DNA of 16,014 nt, taken from contig DATJBF010000056.1 of assembly GCA_035515475.1 (NCBI GenBank), positions 1 to 16,014 of the forward strand. The letters are read 5' to 3'. How positions within the stretch are numbered: position 1 is the first letter of the stretch; every line of letters starts with the position of its first letter. A program made the position numbers and the translations under genes. Below are positions 1 to 6,671 of this stretch, piece by piece. The notes under the pieces were generated by a model. It searched no databases and was not told the origin of the DNA. It worked only from the letters and a program-made list of their open reading frames with translations. The DNA is from DATJBF01 sp035515475. Lineage in GTDB: Bacteria; Verrucomicrobiota; Verrucomicrobiia; Palsa-1439.

Positions 1-107
1 CCGTGCCGCCGCGTGAACGCGCTTGGTGGCAACGATTGTGGGAGAAGATTCTGAGCCCCATTCCCAACTGCCATGCAGTCGAAAACCGTCCGACGTTCAA
101 TGGTTAA
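1..107 (+). CDS. 3' end of an unidentified gene (partial)
   Basis: An open frame enters from the left edge (first full codon at base 3) and ends at TAA 105-107, giving about 34 residues rich in Trp, Arg and Pro (for example a PPRERAWWQRLWEKI stretch). The aromatic and charged composition looks like coding sequence rather than chance, but the piece is too short to assign to a family. It ends about 30 bases before the IS element and runs towards polB. It could also be a chance frame. Confidence 0.3.
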   Translation, partial: VPPRERAWWQRLWEKILSPIPNCHAVENRPTFNG

Positions 108-134
108 AATGAGCTCCTACTGCATAGTTCCGGC

Positions 135-137
135 TTA
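135..137. repeat. Target-site duplication, left copy (TTA)
   Basis: TTA immediately precedes the left inverted repeat and matches TTA at 1020-1022 after the right inverted repeat. A 3-bp TNA duplication is the expected signature of IS1031-type IS5 elements. Confidence 0.75.
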
Positions 138-1019
138 GAGCGTGTTTGAGAAAGCGATTTTAGACTTCCGGTGCGGCTCGGAATTTGGTTCAGGCTTGGG
201 ATGCAAACTCCCAAGTGTTACCCGACGGATTTGACCGAAACGCAATGGCAACACATCGCATCACTGCTGCCGCGACCCAAGAAACGTGGACGACCTCCGG
301 TGGATCGTCGCTGGGTGATCCACGCGCTGTTGTATCTGCTGCGCAGTGGCTGCTCGTGGCGGATGTTGCCCCGCGAGTTTCCCCATTGGCGGACGGTGTA
401 CGGATACTTTCAGCACTGGACGCGCAGCGGCCTGTGGGACACGCTGTGGGAGTATCTGCGTGCCTGGGCGCGACTGCAGGCGGGCCACCGCTGTGCCCCG
501 ACAGCCGGCATAGTGGACAGTCAAAGCATCAAGACCGCCGACCAAGGTGGAGAGCGTGGCTACGACGCCGGCAAGCATATCGTGGGACGCAAACGTCATC
601 TGCTGGTCGATACGCTCGGACTGATCTTGGAGGTCGTGGTGACCTCGGCGGCGGTGCAGGATCGCGACGGGGCCCGCGGCGTGTTGGGGGCTCTGCGCCA
701 GAACTGGTCGCGACTCACGCGGGTCTGGGCCGATGGAGGCTACACGGGCGAACTGGTTCATTGGGTGTGGCACTTGCGATCCCAGCGGCGTGTGCGCTTG
801 GAAATCGTCAAACGCAACGAACTGCGCAGTGGGTTCCACGTGCTGCCCAAACGCTGGATCGTGGAACGCACCTTCGGCTGGCTGCTAAAGTTCCGTCGCT
901 TGCGCTCCGACTACGAACGGTTGACCTCCCACAGCCGTGCCATGATTCAACTGGCGATGATCAACATCGTGCTGCGGAGGATCCACTGACCTCAGAAAAC
1001 GGACTTTCCAAACACGCTC
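138..1019 (+). mobile_element. IS5-family insertion sequence, IS1031-like, complete (882 bp)
   Basis: Both ends carry a terminal inverted repeat. The left end reads GAGCGTGTTTGAGAAAG and the right end, read inward on the minus strand, GAGCGTGTTTGGAAAG. The first 11 bases are identical, and similarity continues for about 24 bases with two small gaps. The element is flanked by the direct repeat TTA at 135-137 and 1020-1022. A 3-bp TNA target duplication is typical of the IS1031 subgroup of IS5. The size fits that subgroup, and one uninterrupted transposase gene fills the element, so it looks intact and possibly active. It lies 10 bases beyond the stop codon of polB, facing it tail-to-tail. Confidence 0.9.
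201..989 (+). CDS. IS5-family DDE transposase
   Basis: A 262-residue transposase that cuts and inserts the surrounding IS. The N-terminus has the family's YPTDLTETQWQHIASLLP segment and a basic KKRGRPP motif, followed by the WRMLPREFPHW region. The RNase H-like catalytic triad is visible: Asp106 in GIVDSQSIK, Asp178 in WADGGYTG and Glu222 in IVERTFGWL. The final arginine-rich YERLTSHSRAMIQ segment matches the family C-terminus. The frame has no interruption. The ATG at 201 is preferred because the recognisable family sequence begins there; a GTG at 171 in the same frame would add ten unconserved residues. No strong ribosome-binding site is seen, as is common in transposases. Confidence 0.92.
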   Translation: MQTPKCYPTDLTETQWQHIASLLPRPKKRGRPPVDRRWVIHALLYLLRSGCSWRMLPREFPHWRTVYGYFQHWTRSGLWDTLWEYLRAWARLQAGHRCAPTAGIVDSQSIKTADQGGERGYDAGKHIVGRKRHLLVDTLGLILEVVVTSAAVQDRDGARGVLGALRQNWSRLTRVWADGGYTGELVHWVWHLRSQRRVRLEIVKRNELRSGFHVLPKRWIVERTFGWLLKFRRLRSDYERLTSHSRAMIQLAMINIVLRRIH

Positions 1020-1022
1020 TTA
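1020..1022. repeat. Target-site duplication, right copy (TTA)
   Basis: TTA directly follows the right inverted repeat of the IS and is the partner of 135-137. Confidence 0.75.
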
Positions 1023-1029
1023 GCGTTCG

Positions 1030-3084
1030 TCAGGCATCCAACATCTCGGCAAACTTCTTGTACAGCGCCTTCAGTTTATCAAGGTAGTAGTCGATGTTCT
1101 CGTCGCGGCGGGCGGGGTCGAAATCTTCCACGAGCTTGCAGTTGTCGTAGACACTGACACGTTTGCCGTCGCCAGTGACGTAGTAAGAAATCTGGTCGCC
1201 GGGCTGGTAGGCGCGGCCTGATTTCAGGGCGAGTTCGTAGACGGCGCTGCGGTTGCGGGCCGATTTCGCGATCTTTTGCTGGTAGACATCGAGTGAGTCC
1301 TGCAGCGTTTCCGTTTTCGCCAGCATGTCGATGGAACATTGGCCGCGCTCGATCTTCTGGCAGTAATCCTCGTACAATTGCGGCACTTTCCCGGCTTCGC
1401 CTTTCAGCGCCAGCGTGAGCATTTCTTCCATGAATTGACGTTGAAACTTCTCCAGCCCGCGCGAACGCAGCGCCGAGCCGGTGACGTGCAGCTCTCCGTC
1501 GCTGTCCAGCAGGGCGTAGTTCTTCATCTTATAGCTGAACATGGCCGGGAATTGGCCGTCGATTTCGACGTCCACGCCTTTCGGCAGCGCCGCCTGCAAT
1601 TCGCGTTCGAGCGTTGCGGGATCCGTCTTCGGCGGTGGGACGAAATAGAGACCATCGGTGTCGATCTCGATGACCTTCGCACCCCGCGCTTGCAGCCAGT
1701 CGAGCATCGCTTTCAACGTTTCGCGGCCTTTGGCGGTGACCTTCTCGGCCGCGTCGAAGTCGCCGAAGTGGGCCTGAGAAAACCCCAGGTAACCGTAGAA
1801 CGAGTTGAGGAGAATCTTAAAGGTTTGCTGCAACGCCTCGTAATGTCGGCGCTGAGTTTCGTCGGTCGCCTTCCTGGCGTCTGCCTTCGCTTGCAGTCGA
1901 AACGCGCGCAGATCGCGCAGCAATGGCAGGAACAGGTCGAGTTCGTCCCGGCCCGGTTTGATATCGAACGCGATCAATAACGACGGATACAGCGACTGCG
2001 CATCGCAGTGCCAGACGTTGCGGATGACGCCTTCGTGAAAGACGTCCGTGTACCCACCCGCGAACGGACGCGGCTCGCTGAATTGCGGGACGCTGTGGCG
2101 CTGGTGCAGGTACTCCCGAAGAAACAACGCGTCGATCTTTGTCGCGTTGCCGCGCACGACGACGTCCTGATAGCCGTACGGGAAAATCTGTGCCTGGACG
2201 AAGTAGCTCGGGCTGAGCAGATCGCTGATCTTCCGCACCGCGACGGCGCCCGACTCGTTGACACCGAAGTGCGCGGCGACCTCGCCAAGTTCGAAGCTCT
2301 CCAACTCGCGCGTCGACACGTCGTAGAACACCGTCAGCAAGAACGTGTCGACAACGTGGCGTCCATGGATCTCATATTTCGGGTACTGGATGGTACGCTC
2401 GGCAATTTGGACGCGCGACTGGCGGGCGCGAATTGTCGAGCCATCGCGTCCGAGTTTTAACGGGACTTTGCAGGCCCGGGCGCGGGCCGAGAGCTTTTCC
2501 AGTGTAACCCGGAACACGTCGTGGCCTTCGAGCACGTCGGGATCGCGCTCACGAACGATCTCGACGAACTTCTTGAGGATTTGCGGTTCGGCGCCGGTGA
2601 GTTCCTGCTGCCAACCACGGCTGTCGCCGAGTTGAAGGGCCTGCACCGCGCCGGCCCGGTTCGTCACGCTGGCGATTTGGAGCCGTTGAAGCTGATCGAA
2701 TCGCATCCCTTTGAACGACGTGCGGCCCGTCGCCATCAGATATTGTTGCACGGGATCGTTGACGGCAAAGCCGGCGGCGGGACCGAGAAACTTGCGTGCC
2801 CGCTGGAAATCCGTCCACGACTGGAACTGCGCCAGGAACTTGAAAACACCGTGGCCGTCGAGCGGCACGTAGGCGACTTTGCGGTCGAACCCTTGCAGAA
2901 AGACCTGCTCGGCGAGCCAGAGGAACGGCAGGAATGGCTGGGTTTCAGTCGTGAGCTTGCCGTCGACCCGGCGGTAGAGGGTGACGGCGGAGTCGCCCGT
3001 CAGTTCCGCGCTGGTGAGAAACGCTGTGGTGTCGCGCCCGAAAAGCAGTTCGTTTCCCGCGAAAGACGCCGCGCTGGGTTTCAC
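1030..3084 (-). CDS. Family-B DNA polymerase with degraded proofreading exonuclease motifs
   Basis: A 684-residue DNA polymerase of family B (Pol II-like). The polymerase core is intact: motif A with Asp361 in DAQSLYPS, motif B as K423-ILLNSFYG, motif C as DTD at 475-477 and the KMKNY element at 519-523. The N-terminal half keeps the exonuclease fold pattern (DPDVLEGH at 181-188, GRHVVDTF near 241) but the catalytic acids look lost. Exo I reads FDQL where DxE is expected, Exo II reads GHDxFxVT where GHNxxxFD is expected, and no Y-x3-D Exo III motif is seen before the LSPSYFVQAQIFP segment. It therefore probably synthesises DNA without proofreading. The start is GTG with no clear Shine-Dalgarno; TATAGT at 3091-3096 could be a -10 box. 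At 684 residues it is shorter than typical Pol II (near 780). Its role (repair, translesion or element-linked) is unknown. Confidence 0.9.
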   Translation of the reverse strand: MKPSAASFAGNELLFGRDTTAFLTSAELTGDSAVTLYRRVDGKLTTETQPFLPFLWLAEQVFLQGFDRKVAYVPLDGHGVFKFLAQFQSWTDFQRARKFLGPAAGFAVNDPVQQYLMATGRTSFKGMRFDQLQRLQIASVTNRAGAVQALQLGDSRGWQQELTGAEPQILKKFVEIVRERDPDVLEGHDVFRVTLEKLSARARACKVPLKLGRDGSTIRARQSRVQIAERTIQYPKYEIHGRHVVDTFLLTVFYDVSTRELESFELGEVAAHFGVNESGAVAVRKISDLLSPSYFVQAQIFPYGYQDVVVRGNATKIDALFLREYLHQRHSVPQFSEPRPFAGGYTDVFHEGVIRNVWHCDAQSLYPSLLIAFDIKPGRDELDLFLPLLRDLRAFRLQAKADARKATDETQRRHYEALQQTFKILLNSFYGYLGFSQAHFGDFDAAEKVTAKGRETLKAMLDWLQARGAKVIEIDTDGLYFVPPPKTDPATLERELQAALPKGVDVEIDGQFPAMFSYKMKNYALLDSDGELHVTGSALRSRGLEKFQRQFMEEMLTLALKGEAGKVPQLYEDYCQKIERGQCSIDMLAKTETLQDSLDVYQQKIAKSARNRSAVYELALKSGRAYQPGDQISYYVTGDGKRVSVYDNCKLVEDFDPARRDENIDYYLDKLKALYKKFAEMLDA

Positions 3085-3098
3085 GCGGTCACTATAAC

Positions 3099-3136
3099 AA
3101 AAACGGCCTGTTCCGAAAGTCTCGGGAACAGGCCGT
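3099..3136 (-). terminator. Rho-independent terminator of the PA2779-like gene
   Basis: A perfect 12-bp stem (ACGGCCTGTTCC pairs with 3125-3136) with a 10-base loop is followed, on the minus strand, by five T residues at 3099-3103. It lies 16 bases beyond the stop codon of the 3153-3551 gene and just upstream of polB, so polB is probably transcribed from its own promoter. Confidence 0.88.
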
Positions 3137-3152
3137 CAAGGCGAACAATAGT

Positions 3153-3551
3153 TCAGTATGGCCGCTGTGAAGGATCCCAGGTGAATACGAAATGATACAC
3201 GTTCAGGCAAAACATGCACACTTGGCGCCACAAGTAGTCGAGCGGGCCGAGACGATTCACGTCGCCGCCCTGGATGGTTCCGCCCGCCTGAATCATGTCG
3301 GCCTGGGCGGCCAGTTGCTGCAGTTGCTCCTCGGTGAGTTGTGATACCCGCGCGCGGGCCTGTGCCGGGCTAACGCCGATCGTCTCGAGCCGGTCGGTGA
3401 CAATCTTCTGGCCAAGCAACGCGTCGACCTTCTGGTAGGCAGTCGACGCACAGGCCGACTCGATTGATGGGCAAGGAGCGGCCAGCAGTGAAGAAGCGGT
3501 GATGACCAACGCCGCCAGCGCAACGGGAACCATAGAACGTGCAGTATTCAT
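3153..3551 (-). CDS. Small exported or membrane protein resembling the PA2779 family
   Basis: A 132-residue protein. Residues 1-26 form a signal peptide or membrane anchor (hydrophobic VALAALVITASSLLAA). The middle resembles the PA2779 family: a short helix around KVDALLGQKIVTDRLETIGV, then SPAQARARVSQLTEEQLQQLA and an MIQAGG turn near residues 86-91, matching that family's 'G-v-p-x-x-A-x-x-R-v-x-x-L-t-d-x-E-l' pattern. The usual C-terminal transmembrane segment is replaced by an aromatic, Cys-containing stretch (WRQVCMFCLNVYHFVF). The ATG at 3551 is chosen because GGAGG lies 8 bases upstream and the signal peptide begins there; an upstream TTG/ATG extension to 3599 would cross the promoter. 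It has its own promoter and terminator, so it is probably a single-gene unit. Function unknown. Confidence 0.7.
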   Translation of the reverse strand: MNTARSMVPVALAALVITASSLLAAPCPSIESACASTAYQKVDALLGQKIVTDRLETIGVSPAQARARVSQLTEEQLQQLAAQADMIQAGGTIQGGDVNRLGPLDYLWRQVCMFCLNVYHFVFTWDPSQRPY

Positions 3552-3578
3552 GATGGACGCCTCCAAAAGTCCATATCG

Positions 3579-3606
3579 ACTATAGCCAAACCCATCCACC
3601 TGACAA
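3579..3606 (-). promoter_or_regulatory. Sigma-70-type promoter for the PA2779-like gene
   Basis: On the minus strand TTGTCA (3601-3606) and TATAGT (3579-3584) are separated by 16 bases. They lie about 28 bases upstream of the ATG at 3551, with GGAGG in between. Confidence 0.65.
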
Positions 3607-3617
3607 GAAGTTTTTCT

Positions 3618-4502
3618 TCAGTGCGACGCTGAGGGGGCGGGCTTGGCGGCATCGGGGGCCGCGGATGCCGCGATCTTTCGGCAGCTCGCATCCAAAGCCT
3701 CAAAGGCGCGACGGGCAGCATCGGGTGCCCGGTGGCTGTCGCGCGGCAGTTCGACGTTGATCAAGCCCATGTATTTATTGTCGCTGAGCACGCGGAGAAT
3801 CGCGCCGAAGTCCAATTCGCCCTCGCCGATCATCAGGTGCTCGGGCTTGCGGTCGCGGATGTCCGCGATGTGAATGTTGCGAACGAGATTGGCGAACTTC
3901 CCATAGACCTGGCGGAACGGCGCGGTCTCGGTGCAAAACACATGGCCGATATCCATCGTGAGACCAAAGCGAGCGCTGGTGATGTGTTTCTTGAGCACCT
4001 GGAACTTGGCCATGTCGTCGACGAGCATCCCCGTCTCGGGTTCGAACGACAATTGGACGCCACGGCGTTTGGCGTGCTCGGCCAATTGCAGGCAACCGGT
4101 CACGAGCCAATCCCACGCCTGATGCTCCGGCACCTCGGGATCGGGAGCGCCCGAGCAAAAACTGACGCACTCGGCATGCAACTCAGCCGAAATGTCCACG
4201 GCGCGCCTCAGGAATTCCAACCGAATCGGGCGCCCCTCACTGCTGACGAGTGACGGGTAATGCGGGCGCTGGGGATTGAGCAGGTACCACGCGCCGGTTT
4301 CGATCACGACCCGCAGTTGCAGTTTGTCGAGCAATTGGCGCAGACGCACCAGGTCCGGCGGTTCGGCTGCGAACGGATTGGAGTGGTAATTGTCCAGCGT
4401 GAGCGCCACGCCCCGATAACCACAGTCGGCGATGACCTCCAGCGCGTCCTCCAGCTTGTGATGCGCGAACCCGTTTGTGTTGTAACCGAAGCTCAGATTC
4501 AT
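3618..4502 (-). CDS. Sugar phosphate isomerase/epimerase-like TIM-barrel protein (xylose isomerase/AP endonuclease 2 fold)
   Basis: A 294-residue protein of the xylose-isomerase-like TIM-barrel superfamily, most of whose members isomerise or epimerise sugars with a bound divalent metal. Strand-end motifs are visible in order: GYRGVALTLDN (28-38), RVVIETG (64-70), SFEPETGML (152-160), LTMDIGH (181-187), NIHIADIRD (209-217), GEGELDFGAIL (226-236) and INVELPRDSHRAP (248-260). Candidate metal ligands are Glu154, Asp184, His187, His211 and Glu251. The last 20 residues are a low-complexity Ala/Pro tail. The ATG at 4502 is chosen because it directly starts the first strand (MNLSFGYNTNGFAHH) and gives the usual family length; the in-frame extension to 4712 is low-complexity. 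Substrate cannot be inferred from the neighbours. Confidence 0.82.
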   Translation of the reverse strand: MNLSFGYNTNGFAHHKLEDALEVIADCGYRGVALTLDNYHSNPFAAEPPDLVRLRQLLDKLQLRVVIETGAWYLLNPQRPHYPSLVSSEGRPIRLEFLRRAVDISAELHAECVSFCSGAPDPEVPEHQAWDWLVTGCLQLAEHAKRRGVQLSFEPETGMLVDDMAKFQVLKKHITSARFGLTMDIGHVFCTETAPFRQVYGKFANLVRNIHIADIRDRKPEHLMIGEGELDFGAILRVLSDNKYMGLINVELPRDSHRAPDAARRAFEALDASCRKIAASAAPDAAKPAPSASH

Positions 4503-4816
4503 CTCGCCTGTCCTGACCGACAGATCACCGCGGCCGTCCAAGCCCGAAAAATAACGTGGCTCCGTCAGATTTGCCAGAGCAAATGAGAAGAAGAAAACCC
4601 GGGTGTGAGCGCTCGGGGCGTCGCCACCATGCGACGGGGGCGAGACACCAATGCCAGCGGGCGAAAGACCCCCTCCCGCTGCCGCGAAAACGACTCGGAA
4701 CTGGATCGGCAAGCGGGGGGCGTTGGGGGCCGCCTTGACGATAAATCGCGCTTGCGTGCGGGAAGATTTTCACTATTGTTGCGGTGCAAGGACGCGGAAA
4801 GGAGGAGGAACGAGGG
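4503..4816. other. Intergenic region between divergent genes, no gene seen
   Basis: This 314-base gap separates the isomerase-like gene (minus) from the zinc-ribbon gene (plus). I see no credible coding sequence. It holds two small hairpins: ATTTGC/GCAAAT with a 4-base loop at 4569-4584, and CGTCGC/GCGACG with a 6-base loop at 4619-4636 that has a further CTCG/CGAG pairing outside. A candidate promoter for the plus-strand genes lies near its right end. Confidence 0.5.
4752..4779 (+). promoter_or_regulatory. Candidate promoter for the zinc-ribbon/MBL-hydrolase pair
   Basis: TTGCGT (4752-4757) and TATTGT (4774-4779) are 16 bases apart, about 37 bases upstream of the ATG at 4817. The match is moderate. 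A better -35 (TTGACG, 4735-4740) has no -10 at the right distance. Confidence 0.35.
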
Positions 4817-5017
4817 ATGGAAGAGATTACCTGCCCAAATTGCAACGTGGACACGGACCCCGAGGAATTGCGTCGGAACAATCTGCGCTGTCCCACGTGC
4901 GGTTTTGATTTGAGCGATTCGGAAGACACGGAAGACCTCGACGACAAGGATTTGGACGAGGAAGAATTGGAAGACGACGAGGACGACGAGGACGATGAGG
5001 ACGAGGATGAGAAGTAG
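4817..5017 (+). CDS. Small zinc-ribbon protein with long acidic tail
   Basis: A 66-residue protein in two parts. Residues 1-30 carry two CxxC knuckles (Cys6/Cys9 and Cys25/Cys28, CPNC and CPTC), a four-cysteine zinc ribbon. Residues 31-66 are almost entirely Asp and Glu with a few Lys, encoded by a GACGAG-type short repeat. The ATG at 4817 is chosen because it begins directly at the ribbon and a strong AAGGAGGAGG lies just upstream; the earlier in-frame ATG at 4784 would overlap that site. The metallo-hydrolase gene follows after 40 bases, so the two are likely co-transcribed. Acidic tails of this kind can bind basic proteins or mimic nucleic acid, but no function is established here. Confidence 0.75.
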   Translation: MEEITCPNCNVDTDPEELRRNNLRCPTCGFDLSDSEDTEDLDDKDLDEEELEDDEDDEDDEDEDEK

Positions 5018-5057
5018 CACCGGAGCCGTCCCGGATCTTCGCTTCGGACAGCGCTGA

Positions 5058-5687
5058 ATGATCGTCGAGACCTTTGAAGCGGGTCCGGTCGCGACCAACG
5101 GCTATCTGGTCGCCGACAATCGCGGCGGCCAGGCGCTGGCGATCGACGCTCCGCAGGGCGCCGCGGTCCGGATGGTGGAACGGGCCCGCGAATGGAACAC
5201 ACCGATTGTCTATCTCATCAATACCCATGCCCACTGGGACCATTTTCTCGATAATGCGGAGTTGGTGCGCCGGACGGGCGCAAAGTTCGGCATCCACCGC
5301 GACAGCGCACCGTTGCTGACGATTCCGCAGACGCAATTTTTCGGTCTGAAGCTCGATGTCGAGCCGACGACGCCGGACTTTTTTTTGGAGGAAGGTCAAC
5401 CGTTCCCTGCCGGTGATTTGAACTTTGAGATTCTCCACTGTCCCGGCCATTGTCCCGGTAGCGTGGTGCTGTTCGAGCGAAAAGAACGCGCCGCGTTTGT
5501 CGGCGACGTGCTGTTCGCGGGATCGATTGGCCGCACCGATTTGCCCGGGGGAGATCACGAGATGTTGATCACGGCGATTCGTGACAAGCTGTTGCCGCTG
5601 GGAGATGACGTGCGCGTGTTTCCCGGACACGGACCGGTCACGACCATCGGGGAGGAGCGTCAGACGAATCCGTTCCTGGCCCGCTGA
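5058..5687 (+). CDS. MBL-fold metallo-hydrolase (glyoxalase II-like)
   Basis: A 209-residue metallo-beta-lactamase-fold hydrolase, probably cytoplasmic (no signal peptide). The binuclear metal site is complete: THAHWDH at 56-62 (His57, His59, Asp61, His62), His131 in PGHCPGS, Asp150 in FVGDVLF and His191 in PGHGPVT. The arrangement GSIGRTDLPGGD (155-166) and the C-terminal PGHGPVTTIGEERQTNPFL are typical of the glyoxalase II/YcbL-like branch, which hydrolyses thioesters such as S-lactoylglutathione or related compounds. It is shorter than true GloB because it lacks the extra helical substrate domain, so glutathione dependence is uncertain. It probably shares a transcript with the zinc-ribbon gene upstream. 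The start is ATG with only a weak Shine-Dalgarno. Confidence 0.88.
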   Translation: MIVETFEAGPVATNGYLVADNRGGQALAIDAPQGAAVRMVERAREWNTPIVYLINTHAHWDHFLDNAELVRRTGAKFGIHRDSAPLLTIPQTQFFGLKLDVEPTTPDFFLEEGQPFPAGDLNFEILHCPGHCPGSVVLFERKERAAFVGDVLFAGSIGRTDLPGGDHEMLITAIRDKLLPLGDDVRVFPGHGPVTTIGEERQTNPFLAR

Positions 5688-5715
5688 GTGCGCCGGACCC
5701 CTGAAAAATCAATAG

Positions 5716-5744
5716 TTGCAAGCGTTTGGTCCGTCTTGTAGTAT
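5716..5744 (+). promoter_or_regulatory. Sigma-70-type promoter of the HU gene
   Basis: TTGCAA (5716-5721) and TAGTAT (5739-5744) are separated by exactly 17 bases and lie about 40 bases upstream of the HU start codon. Confidence 0.7.
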
Positions 5745-5784
5745 CCGCCAAACCCTAAACCAAGGAGATAAAAGGAGCAGATTT

Positions 5785-6069
5785 ATGGCAAAGATGACGA
5801 AGTCACAAATGCTCGGCCGTCTGGCGGAGAAGACCGGTGTCTCGAAGAAGGCGGCGAGCCAGTTCGTCGATGAATTGGTCAAGCTCGCTTATAAGGAAGC
5901 GAAGAACACCTTCACGATTCCCGGCTTGGGCAAGTTGGTGTTGGTGGACCGCAAGGCCCGCATCGGCCGCAACCCGGCCACGGGCGAGCAAATTCAGATT
6001 CCAGCCAAACGCGTTGTGAAGTTCCGCGTGGCGAAAGCCGCCAAGGACGCAATCCTCGGCTCCCGATAA
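5785..6069 (+). CDS. HU-family histone-like DNA-binding protein
   Basis: A 94-residue HU/IHF-type protein that dimerises and bends DNA in the nucleoid. The N-terminal helices (TKSQMLGRLAEKTGVSKKAASQFVDELVKLA) are followed by the signature IPGLGKLVLVDRKARIGRNPATGEQIQIPAKRVVKF, including the RNP-x-TGE arm turn whose proline intercalates into DNA, and the final AKAAKDAI helix. It has a short family-specific Met-Ala-Lys-Met N-terminus. The ATG at 5785 is preferred over an earlier TTG at 5716 because that codon is inside the -35 box and AAGGAG/AAAAGGAG sites lie just before 5785. The gene stands alone, with its own promoter and terminator. Canonical alpha or beta HU cannot be told apart here. Confidence 0.95.
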   Translation: MAKMTKSQMLGRLAEKTGVSKKAASQFVDELVKLAYKEAKNTFTIPGLGKLVLVDRKARIGRNPATGEQIQIPAKRVVKFRVAKAAKDAILGSR

Positions 6070-6093
6070 TTCGTACGAGTTCGGAAGTGTCAG

Positions 6094-6130
6094 GGGCGGC
6101 CGGGCAGTACCTGGCCGCCCTTGTTGTTTT
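6094..6130 (+). terminator. Rho-independent terminator of the HU gene
   Basis: GGGCGGCC (6094-6101) pairs with GGCCGCCC (6113-6120) across an 11-base loop and is followed by TTGTTGTTTT. It lies 24 bases after the HU stop codon. Confidence 0.8.
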
Positions 6131-6168
6131 CCCGGTTCGCCGAAAACGCCGGGCTGCGGCTGGCTGAG

Positions 6169-6210
6169 ATCCTTCGCTCGCCCCGAAGACGTTCGGGGCA
6201 AGCTCAGGAT
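6169..6210. repeat. Imperfect palindrome, likely dispersed intergenic repeat
   Basis: A 42-base imperfect palindrome centred on CCCCGAA-GACG-TTCGGGG (6181-6198). The arms continue outward as ATCCTTCGCTCG against the complement of CAAGCTCAGGAT. It lies in the tail-to-tail gap between the HU gene and exbD. The ATCCTTCGCT...CTCAGGATGAC arms resemble dispersed intergenic repeats I associate with many environmental bacterial genomes. A genome-wide copy count would settle it. It has no T-run, so it is not a standard terminator on either strand. Confidence 0.5.
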
Positions 6211-6231
6211 GACACGCTTGCTGCAGGCGCG

Positions 6232-6657
6232 TCACTTCGACGGTTTCTTCGTAAAGGCCGTGAGATCGGAAATCCCCGCCGCCCGCGCCGCATCGACGAT
6301 GGCCACGACCGTCCCGTAACTGACGGACCGGTCGGCGGAGAATTGCACCTGCACTTTGGGGTCCCTCGACTTTGCCTCACGCAACATACCCTCCAGCGCG
6401 CTGAGCGGAACCTGTTTGTTGTCGAGGTAAACGGTCTCGTCGGCGCTGACCGCGATCGAGACGCGCGCAATCTTCTCCCGTCCGATTTCGCGGGCGGTCT
6501 TCGCTTCCGGCAGAGCGAGTTTCACCGCGGTGGGTGAGGTGGCGCGAAACGTCGTCGTGGCGATGAAAAAGATCAACAAGATGAACAGGACGTCGACGAG
6601 ATTGATCAGGCGGATCGACGGTGGCCGGTGCGATTTGCTGGGTTCGAAGATGCGCAT
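6232..6657 (-). CDS. exbD: ExbD/TolR-family biopolymer transport protein
   Basis: A 141-residue inner-membrane protein with one N-terminal transmembrane helix (about 18-36, INLVDVLFILLIFFIATTTF) and a periplasmic domain. Asp22 in the helix is the conserved proton-path residue of the ExbD/TolR family. The periplasmic part has the family pattern KLALPEA, then SADETVYLDNKQVP and QFSADRSVSYGTVVAIVDAARAAGI. It partners with ExbB, encoded 14 bases upstream on the same strand, and with the TonB-like protein before that, to turn proton motive force into motion of an envelope-spanning protein. ExbD and TolR cannot be separated by sequence alone; no tolB or pal gene is visible, so a Ton-type role is favoured. 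No clear Shine-Dalgarno is visible before the start. Confidence 0.88.
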   Translation of the reverse strand: MRIFEPSKSHRPPSIRLINLVDVLFILLIFFIATTTFRATSPTAVKLALPEAKTAREIGREKIARVSIAVSADETVYLDNKQVPLSALEGMLREAKSRDPKVQVQFSADRSVSYGTVVAIVDAARAAGISDLTAFTKKPSK

Positions 6658-6671
6658 CGACGCGGTCGAGG

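Noticed and set aside
185..1087. 300-codon open frame overlapping the transposase in another frame
   Set aside because: It runs through the transposase in a different frame, has no family signature and extends past the right inverted repeat; high GC content keeps it open.
2008..3195. Several plus-strand open frames (2008-2460, 2521-3195 and the related 1339-1980)
   Set aside because: They are antisense to polB, whose motifs are clear, and their sequences show no family resemblance.
4525..5202. Serine-rich minus-strand frame
   Set aside because: The poly-Ser run is the antisense of the acidic repeat in the zinc-ribbon gene; it covers that gene and the MBL start.
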